The translations under genes and the position numbers were made by a program. From NCBI GenBank assembly GCA_947454695.1, contig CANGMW010000197.1, forward strand, positions 1-5,201: a stretch of 5,201 bases of DNA. The letters run 5' to 3'. The notes under the pieces were generated by a model. It was not told the DNA's origin and did not search any database. It saw only the letters and a program-made list of their open reading frames with translations. The stretch comes from Comamonadaceae bacterium. GTDB taxonomy: Bacteria > Pseudomonadota > Gammaproteobacteria > Burkholderiales > Burkholderiaceae_C. Of this stretch, positions 1 to 5,201 are shown in pieces; within the stretch, counting starts at the first letter, position 1; each line of letters begins with the position of its first letter.

Positions 1-275
1 ATGTTGGTCACCACGCCACCGCCCAAGCCGACACCGGCCGCGCCTAAGCTGACCGCGCCGGCCAGGGCTTTGATGCGGTCGCGGCTGTTGGCCGTCACCG
101 CGATCGACCCGCCGGTGGACACATTGGTCACCTTGCTGTCGTCGCCGCCGATCAGCGCCTGGGTTTGAGAATCAATGATGCTCACCGCCACCGAGCCTTG
201 CACCCCGACGGCGCCCGCGCTCATACCCACCGCGATGGTTTGGATGAGGGTGTCGCTGTCGGCGGCCACGACCTC
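1..275 (-). repeat. Further solenoid sub-units after the super-repeats, cut by the window edge (residues 1643-1733)
   Basis: Two more sub-units follow at 53- and 57-residue spacing, with turns at IQTIAVGMSAG (around 233-228) and IKALAGAVSLG (62-57). They do not follow the TTN pattern of the super-repeat. The first has GVQGSVAVSIIDSQTQALIGG and the second has GVGLGGGVVTN where the array would have SNTTN or AVNxIG. The strict alternation therefore ends at about 276. The frame remains open at position 3, so the protein continues beyond the window. Confidence 0.65.
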
Positions 276-3200
276 GTCATGCGCAAAAACGCCCGCGTTG
301 CCGGTGATGCTGGCGTTGGTGTGCGTGCCGATGCGGTTGACCGCAATGGCCGCACCCACACTGGCGCCGCCGCTGCCCGAGAAATTGCCGGCCAATGAAT
401 TGATGGCCTCGTTGTTGCGCGCGCTGACTGTCAGCGAATTGGCTACCCGGGGCACGATGCCCGCGCCATCCCAGGAGGCGGTGATCTCGTCTTCCAGAAT
501 GTTGGTGGAGTTCGAGCCCGAAATAGCCACGGTGCCGCTGGCGCCGGCTGCGACCGCCAGAGAGGAAATTCTGGAGCTGGAATAAGCGTCCACCACCGTG
601 GCACCCGAAGCGCGCAGGGTGGTGGACCCCGTGCCTTTGAGCACTTCGGCTTTGACGACCTTGCTGCTGGCGGAATTGTCGGCCGTGCGGCCCAGGTAGT
701 TCAGGGCCAGCGCAGCGCCCCCGCCGGCGCTGCCGCCCCCGGCCACCGAGCCGGCGAACGACTCGATGGTGGAGTCGTCACGCGCCCGCACGCCGATGGT
801 TGTGGCGTCACTGGCCGTTTCCGTGTTCTTAACTTGCGCCAGCACCGTGGAGGTGAGCGCGTTAGTGGTGTTGGAGCCGGCCAGCGCCAAGGAGCCGCCC
901 CCGGCCATGCCCGCCGCTACCGATTTGATGGTGCCCGACGAGGTGGCGTCGACTTCCAGCGCGCCACTGGTGCGCAGCGTGCTGTCGGCCAAACGGGCCG
1001 TCACGTCGCCGCCGATGGCGTTGACGGCCACGGCCGCGCCCACCGCCGCGCTGCCCGCGCCGCTGATGGTGCCGGCCAACGAAAAAATATTGGCGCTGTT
1101 GGCGGCGTTGACGGTGAAGTCACCGCCGGTGCCAACCTGGTTCACGCTCAGCGCCTGCGCCTGGACGCTGGCGTTGATCTCATTGGTGGTGAAGCTGCCG
1201 TTCACCGACGCGCCGCCTGAGGCTGCGCCCGACGCCGCCACCGAGGTGATGTCCGCGCTCATCAAGGCGTTCACCGTCACCGAAGGCGCTGCGTTCAAGG
1301 TCATGCCCGACAAGGTGGACTGCACGCTGCTGCCCACTTGGTTGACCGCAATCGCCGCGCCTACCGCTGCGGCGCCGCTGGCTGACATATTGCCGGCGAA
1401 GGTGTGCACGGTGGCCGCATCCTGACCCTGCACGGTGAGCGACGAAGCGCCCCCGCTGAGCGAGCCGCCCGACCAGTTGGCCACGATGCTGTCTTCCAGC
1501 AAATTGGTGGTGTTGGAGCCGGTCACGGCCACATTGCCGCTGCCGCCCACCGCCACACCCATGGATTCAATGAGTGAGGTGGAGCGGGCTTTGACCAGCA
1601 CCGCGCCGCCGGAGTTGAGCGTGCTGCCCACCACCTCGGCTGTGATGCTCTTGCTGCTGTCGGCGTTGGTCGCAGTGCGCCCCAGGAAGTTCAGGGCAAA
1701 GGCTGCCCCGCCTGCCGCCGTGCCGCCACCGGTCACGGTGCCTGCAAAAGACTGGATGGTGGAGCTGTCCAGGGCCAGCACTTGCAAACTTGAGGCGGCC
1801 GCGGTTTGCGTCACCGTGTCCATTTGCGCCAGCACCGTGGAGGTGATGCCGTTGGTGGTGTTGGAGCCGGCCGCACCCACGGTGCCGCCGCCCGAGACAC
1901 CCGCCGCCACCGAGCGGATCGTGCCCGAGGAACTGGCTTGCAGAGCCACCGCGCCGGTCGTTTTTAAGGTCGAGTTGGCCGTGCGGGCGGTGACGCTGCC
2001 GCCGATGTCGTTGACCGACACGGCCACGCCCACCGCCGCCGTACCCGCACCACTGATGGTGCCCGCCAAGGAAGAAATCGCTTCCGAATTGGTCGCCTGC
2101 ACGCTCATGGCACCACTGCTCGCGTGCGATTGGTTGACGTTGGTGACTTGCGCCAGCACCGTCGCGTCGATCGTGTTGGTGGTCACGCTGCCATTGATAG
2201 CGGCGGTGCCGCCGCCGCTGCCTGAGGCCGCGATAGAACCAATCGAGCCGCTCAAGGTGGAGGTGACACTCACGCCCACCGGGGCAATCAATTCCAGGTT
2301 GTTCACCAGCGCGCGCACGCGGAAGTGTTTGCCGTCCTGCCCCATGCTGTTGACGGCCACCGAGCCGCCGATGGCGCCCGTGCCGCCGGCCGAGACCGCG
2401 CCGGCCAGCGATTCAATCGTGCCCGAGCCGGTGGCGCTCACCGTTAACTGCGTGGCGGTGCCGCGCAAGCTGTTGCCGCCGGCGTCGTACTCGGCCAGCA
2501 CATCGGCGTTGAGCCAGTTCACGGTGGAAGAGCCGGCCGCCGCATAAGTTCCCCCGCCCGTCAGGGTGGCCGAGAGGGTGCGCACCGCGCCTTGTGCCGC
2601 GGCGGTGATGCTCACCGAATCGCTGGCAATCAGGTTGCTGCTCGTCACGCGCGCACTGCGCTCGGAGCCGATGGTGTTAAAGCCAAAGGCCAGGGCCGCT
2701 GAATAACTTTTGGACGCGGCAAATCCGCCGGCCAGCGACTGGATGCTGGCGGTGTGGCCGCCGGACGATTCGCCCGCGTTCACATTCACCTGGCCGGCCG
2801 TGATCAAGCTGTCGTTGATCAACGCGGAGGTCACGTCGCCGATTTCGTTCCAGGTCACCGTACCGGAGAAAGCCGCGCTGCCTGTGGTGGCCGCGCCGGA
2901 GGCGGCAATGGATTCAATGTCGCTCGTGTTGTTGGCGCTGACGTGCGCCACACCCGTGCCCAGGTTGACCGTGGTGCTGTTGACAGACGCCAGGTTGCCC
3001 GCCGCCCGCGTGCTGACCGTGGCACCTTCGGAGGTGAAACTGCGCGCGCCGGTTTCGGTGAACGACAGCGCCGCCCCGGCGGCCGTGCCGTTGCCAGCGC
3101 CCACGGCAAAACTCAAATTGCCGGCCAGGCTGAAATTTTTGCTACTGGTCAGCGCCGTCACGTCCAGATTGGCCGCGTTGATATGGCCGCCCGTGACATG

Positions 3201-5201
3201 GGCCACATTGCTTTGACCGATCAGGTCGATGGTGGCCGAGCCCATGCCGGAGAACTTGCCCTTGGTTGCACCGACACCGGCGGCTACGCCGACGATGTTG
3301 GCGCCGCTGACCGAAGTCACCGACACATTGCCACCGGCCGTCACGTTGGCGTTGAGGGTGGCTTCGTAATCGGTTTGCACGCTGTTTTGCACATAAGACA
3401 AACCAGCACTCGTGCCCTTACCGCCCAAGCTCACGCTCAAGGTGCCGGCCACGCCCAGCACGCTCTCGCCCACGCCCACTGAGGACGTGAGGTCGCTGGT
3501 GTAGCCGCTGTTGGTGCTGGAGAGCTCGTAATCAGTCACCTCGGAGGTGCGCACGGCACCGATCAGCGCATCCAGGGCGCCGTTAGAGGGCGAGCCGCCC
3601 GCCAGAATCGTTAAGCCGCCGGACAAGCCCACCGTGGCGCCACCGGTCACACCGGCGCTCACCCTGTTGTGAAGGCTGTTGAAGACAAACGAGCCCATCA
3701 ACTGGCCCCTGGATTGCGCATTCGTCTGGACGCCCGCCACGGCGGCCATGCCCACCACTTTTTCAGTGGACAGCGCAGCCACGGTCAGGTCGTGCAGGTT
3801 GGTGATGGCGCCGCCGCTCACACTGGCGGTGGTGCTGCCACTCAAGTCCACATAAGAGATCGCCGCGCCGATGCCCGCCGAGCCCTTGCCCTTGCTGAAG
3901 GACAAGGAACCCCCGCCTGCACCGATGCGGCTGCGGTCATAGGCCACCACCTGGCCGTCGATGTCACTGCTGGCGCTGCGTCCCGAAATACTGGAGCTGG
4001 TGATGTTGGCGCTGGTGTCGTCACTGCTTTGCGTGATCGAGGCCGAGCCCACCACCGACAAATCATTGCTGCTGCCTTTGGACAGGTTGACCGAAATACC
4101 GGTCGCGACCGCCGTGCGCTCGCCGCTCTTGAGGGCTTGCACCACGAAAGCGCCGGCATCGCCCTCATACAAGCCCGTGATGGTGGAATTGTTGATCTGC
4201 GCGGTGGTGTCGTCGTCCGAGCTTTGAATCGCGATGGCGCCGGCAATCGCGGAGCTGAAACTCGTCGAGTTGTTCTTGGCCATGGCCAAGGCGCCGCCGC
4301 CGGCCACACTGACTTGGGTCAGGTCCGAGATCGCACGCACGCTCAGCGTGAGGGCGTCTGCGCCCACGGGGCGCAGCAGTGCGCCGTCAATCAAAGCCGT
4401 GGTGTCGACATTGCTGTAGTTGGTGACCAGGCTGCCGGCACCGGCAATTTGAAAGCTCGGCGCTTTGTTGCTCTCGGTCTCGCCCGAGCCGCTGCTGCCA
4501 TCGCCCCCTGCACCTTCAGATTTCGCGTCAGCGGTGACTGCAGCCAAAGGCGCCAAGCTGGCGTTCTGGTCATTGGACGTGGTGGTTGCGCTGCTGGATT
4601 TGGCGTCCACTTTGTCCGAAGATTTTTCGCCCAAGCCTTTTTCATCGCTGCTTTTCGAGGAGGCCTCAGCACCGGCCACGCCGACTGCACCGATCATGCC
4701 GTGGCTGGTCGCGCGCACCACCGCACCCGAAGTTTGCACATAGCCTTGGGCACCTTCAGCGGTGTTGGCAGCGCCCGCATAAGCGTCGGCGTCGTTGTCG
4801 CCGATGTAGGCCTTGGTCAGCCCCGTCACATCGTTGAGGGCCACGGCCACGCCGACCCCCGAGTTATCGCTCTTGGTGATGGCGCCTGTCACACCAAACA
4901 CCCACAATTTCAGATCCGCCGTCACGTTCACGCCGTTCGGGGCGGTGATTTTGGCTTCGCGGCTGATCGAGGCCAGTGTGGTCTCGTTCAGCTTGGTGTA
5001 GGACACCATGCCGTTGACCGCCACGCCTTCGCCCGCACCCGCACTCGGGGTGATGGTCAGGGCCAAATCTTTGGTTTCTGCGGCGACATTCAGCACGCCG
5101 GCGGCGGTGAGGGTGATCTCTGCACCGTCAGCAATGCCGGCCACTGCCACATTGGTGCGGTTGACCATCGAGAACGTACCGCCCACCGATTTGCCGCCGC
5201 C
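1..5201 (-). CDS. Giant repetitive filamentous adhesin / LktA-like exoprotein, internal fragment (open at both ends)
   Basis: The reverse complement is open for 1733 codons in the frame whose first codon is 5201-5199 and whose last complete codon is 5-3; positions 2-1 begin the next codon. I found no in-frame stop and no sign of a frameshift. The protein is built from imperfect units of about 53-65 residues with the pattern I-x-S-h-A-G-x(3)-GGG followed by a hydrophobic strand such as AVAVNxIG. Composition is dominated by Gly, Ala, Ser, Thr, Val and Asn, with no Cys and very few Pro, as expected for a right-handed beta-solenoid secreted shaft. The 53-residue spacing and the motif resemble leukotoxin LktA-family filamentous adhesins, which in Fusobacterium necrophorum are exported by a two-partner (type Vb) system. 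The assignment is by eye. The signal peptide, any TPS secretion domain and the C-terminus would lie beyond 5201 and before 1, so secretion route, full length and ligand are unknown. A generic FHA- or Ig-less RTX-type giant adhesin is the main alternative. Confidence is high for the reading frame, moderate for the family. Confidence 0.93.
276..1280 (-). repeat. Super-repeat copy 3 (335 residues; residues 1308-1642)
   Basis: Six sub-units have turn codons at 1238-1233, 1076-1071, 917-912, 755-750, about 557-552 and 392-387 (spacings about 54, 53, 54, 65-66 and 55 residues). The order and the alternation of TTN-type and AVAVNxIG-type units are the same as in copy 2. Examples are SFTTNEI, AAVAVNAIG, SNTTNAL, AALALNYLG, SNSTNIL and AAIAVNRIG. 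Offsets from copy 2 are 990 bases in the second and third sub-units and about 1002-1005 bases after a four-residue insertion near KGTGSTTL in the fourth. Similarity is visible at the DNA level as well as in the protein. Confidence 0.85.
1281..2273 (-). repeat. Super-repeat copy 2 (331 residues; residues 977-1307)
   Basis: Six sub-units have turn codons at 2231-2226, 2066-2061, 1907-1902, 1745-1740, 1562-1557 and 1397-1392 (spacings 55, 53, 54, 61 and 55 residues). Odd sub-units end in a TTN-type motif (SVTTNTI, SNTTNGI, SNTTNLL). Even sub-units end in an AVxVNxIG-type strand (VAVSVNDIG, AAFALNFLG, AAIAVNQVG). The copy matches copy 3 closely and in register: in the second sub-unit, 29 of 41 residues starting at GTISGAG are identical. 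Other shared landmarks are VLAQ after the TTN motifs and LED(S/E)I(V/T)A(N/S)W in the fifth sub-unit. Confidence 0.85.
2274..3326 (-). repeat. Super-repeat copy 1 (351 residues, most diverged; residues 626-976)
   Basis: Six sub-units are recognised by the I-x-S-h-A-(A/G) turn. The two central codons lie at 3284-3279, 3125-3120, 2906-2901, 2732-2727, 2573-2568 and 2405-2400, so spacings are 53, 73, 58, 53 and 56 residues. The order matches the two later copies, but the consensus is eroded. Examples are GSATIDLIG instead of the usual TTN-type ending, SFTETG in place of AVAVNxIG, and TLSATLTGG in place of SVAAGxxGG. The 73-residue sub-unit carries about 20 extra residues (around RSFTSEGATVSTRAAGNLAS). 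The last two sub-units (SSTVNWLNADVLAEY and GGSVAVNSMG) align well with the ends of copies 2 and 3. Confidence 0.72.
3327..3599 (-). other. Less repetitive spacer block in the adhesin (residues 535-625)
   Basis: About 91 residues join the long-form units to the regular array. The segment holds one of the few prolines (AGGSPSNGAL), a polar Tyr/Ser/Asp stretch (SEVTDYELSSTNSGYTSD) and then a hydrophobic Gly-rich stretch (GVGESVLGVAGTLSVSLGG). It ends with a Tyr-containing strand (GLSYVQNSVQTDYEATLN). The beta-strand/turn character continues, but I could not align it convincingly with a flanking unit. No known domain is recognised. Confidence 0.5.
3600..4454 (-). repeat. Long-form solenoid repeats, about 60-65 residues per unit (residues 250-534)
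   Basis: Four loosely related units can be followed. They contain, in order, LTLSVRAISDLTQVSVAGGG, FVVQALKSGERTAVATGISV, GQVVAYDRSRIGAGGGSLSF and LTVAALSTEKVVGMAAVAGV. Each starts with a strand ending in a charged or Ser-rich turn (AISDL, LKSGER, YDRSR, LSTEK), followed by a hydrophobic Gly/Ala strand. The first two also share a downstream QSSDD segment listed separately. The units are longer than the 53-residue units downstream because of extra polar loop residues between the strands. This is most likely part of the same beta-solenoid shaft with decorated loops. Confidence 0.6.
3981..4229 (-). repeat. Pair of 19-residue QSSDD repeats
   Basis: Two in-frame copies, at 4229-4173 and 4037-3981, share the pattern I-x-QSSDD-(D)-T-(T/S)-A-x-I-x(2)-S-(S/T)-I-(T/S)-G. 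The reads are IQSSDDDTTAQINNSTITG and ITQSSDDTSANITSSSISG. They are 192 bases (64 residues) apart, so they mark the period of the long-form units. The acidic DD/DDD turn is not present at the matching place in the next two units. Confidence 0.7.
4455..4661 (-). other. Hydrophilic low-complexity Ser/Lys/Asp/Gly linker inside the adhesin (residues 181-249)
   Basis: These 69 residues lack the hydrophobic strand pattern of the rest of the protein. The first half is Ser/Lys/Asp/Glu-rich, with a small internal echo (KSSDEK, then KSSDKV), and contains five of the seven lysines. The second half is Ala/Ser/Gly/Glu-rich (EGAGGDGSSGSGETESN). Lysine is scarce elsewhere in the protein, so the segment stands out. 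The reading frame stays open and in phase with both sides, so this is not a frameshift artefact. It is probably a flexible loop or hinge protruding from, or interrupting, the solenoid. A protease-sensitive linker is possible but not shown. Confidence 0.7.
4662..5201 (-). other. Amino-terminal-side block of the adhesin fragment: irregular beta-repeat units (residues 1-180)
   Basis: This block opens with a Gly-rich turn (GGGKSVGGTFSMVNRT). It then shows alternating hydrophobic strands such as GVAVNGMVSYTKLNETTLASI and GVGVAVALNDVTGLTKAYIG, each preceded by a strand of the type GVNVTADLKLWVF or GVLNVAAETKDLAL. These are the same strand-turn-strand elements as in the downstream array, but the spacing is less regular and no close pairwise copies are seen. 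An acidic loop, DNDAD, lies at 4799-4785 just after AYIG. The block ends at the Lys-rich segment. It is inferred to be solenoid shaft; no separate functional domain is recognised. Confidence 0.6.

Noticed and set aside
1..3. ATG at the very start of the window as a plus-strand start codon
   Set aside because: It is the complement of an Asn codon boundary in the minus-strand gene (…GVVTN), and there is nothing upstream to judge as a start signal.
175..585. 136-codon plus-strand frame, with a second overlapping frame at 165-398
   Set aside because: Both are mirror images of the continuous minus frame and have no convincing ribosome binding site.
766..1425. 219-codon open frame on the plus strand
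   Set aside because: It lies in the same antisense frame as the 1435-2547 one and repeats because the minus-strand gene repeats. It has no coherent protein features of its own.
276..2273. Tandem DNA repeats considered as a CRISPR array or non-coding satellite
   Set aside because: Repeat periods are multiples of three, copies are imperfect, and conservation follows protein motifs. There are no short identical repeats with unique spacers.
1435..2547. 370-codon open frame on the plus strand
   Set aside because: It is antisense to the repeat-bearing minus frame. Its translation is a monotonous Ala/Pro/Thr/Val/Leu sequence with no recognisable domain, as expected from the complement of Gly/Ala/Thr/Asn-rich codons at high G+C.
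3842..4309. 155-codon minus-strand frame
   Set aside because: It is out of phase with the 1733-codon frame. The translation is Arg/Pro/Ala/Ser-rich with no domain, which is typical of a shifted high-GC frame. The same applies to 2855-3109 and 4391-4690.
4455..4661. Possible frameshift or foreign insertion at the Lys/Ser/Asp-rich segment
   Set aside because: The minus frame stays open and in phase on both sides, and the codon choice looks similar. It is best read as a genuine low-complexity part of the protein.
1..5201. Search for promoters, terminators, tRNA, insertion sequences or attachment sites
   Set aside because: None seen. Short GC-rich inverted matches such as ccggcc runs come from repeated Ala-Gly codons rather than from hairpin terminators.

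Overview
The window lies entirely inside one very large protein gene on the minus strand. Reading the reverse complement from position 5201 gives 1733 consecutive sense codons with no stop, down to position 3. Neither the start nor the end of the gene is in the window. No promoter, ribosome binding site, terminator, RNA gene or neighbouring gene is visible. The predicted protein segment is rich in Gly, Ala, Ser, Thr, Val and Asn. It has no cysteine that I can find, only about nine prolines and five tryptophans, and is built from degenerate repeats. This is the signature of a giant secreted beta-solenoid adhesin. The best family match by eye is the leukotoxin LktA-like filamentous adhesin group, which is built from tandem units of about 53 residues and is related in architecture to two-partner-secreted (FHA/HMW-like) exoproteins.

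Layout in the direction of translation (residue numbers are window-relative; residue 1 is at 5201). Residues 1-180 (5201-4662) are irregular repeat units. Residues 181-249 (4661-4455) are a Lys/Asp/Ser-rich, low-complexity hydrophilic segment unlike the rest. Residues 250-534 (4454-3600) are long-form repeat units, two of which share a QSSDD-containing segment. Residues 535-625 (3599-3327) are a less repetitive spacer. Residues 626-1642 (3326-276) are the most striking part: three consecutive super-repeats of 351, 331 and 335 residues. Each consists of six sub-units of about 53-58 residues that alternate between two sequence classes. Residues 1643-1733 (275-1) continue with two more sub-units of a different flavour.

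The base composition is high in G+C (roughly the mid-60s percent by eye), with GCC, GGC, ACC, CTG and GTG codons preferred. This fits a high-GC proteobacterium, and Burkholderiales/Comamonadaceae-type betaproteobacteria are a reasonable guess, but nothing here proves the host. The likely role is surface attachment or cell-cell interaction. Secretion route and ligand cannot be determined because both protein ends are missing. I see no convincing new biological system. The notable content is the nested repeat architecture and signs of its evolution by internal duplication.
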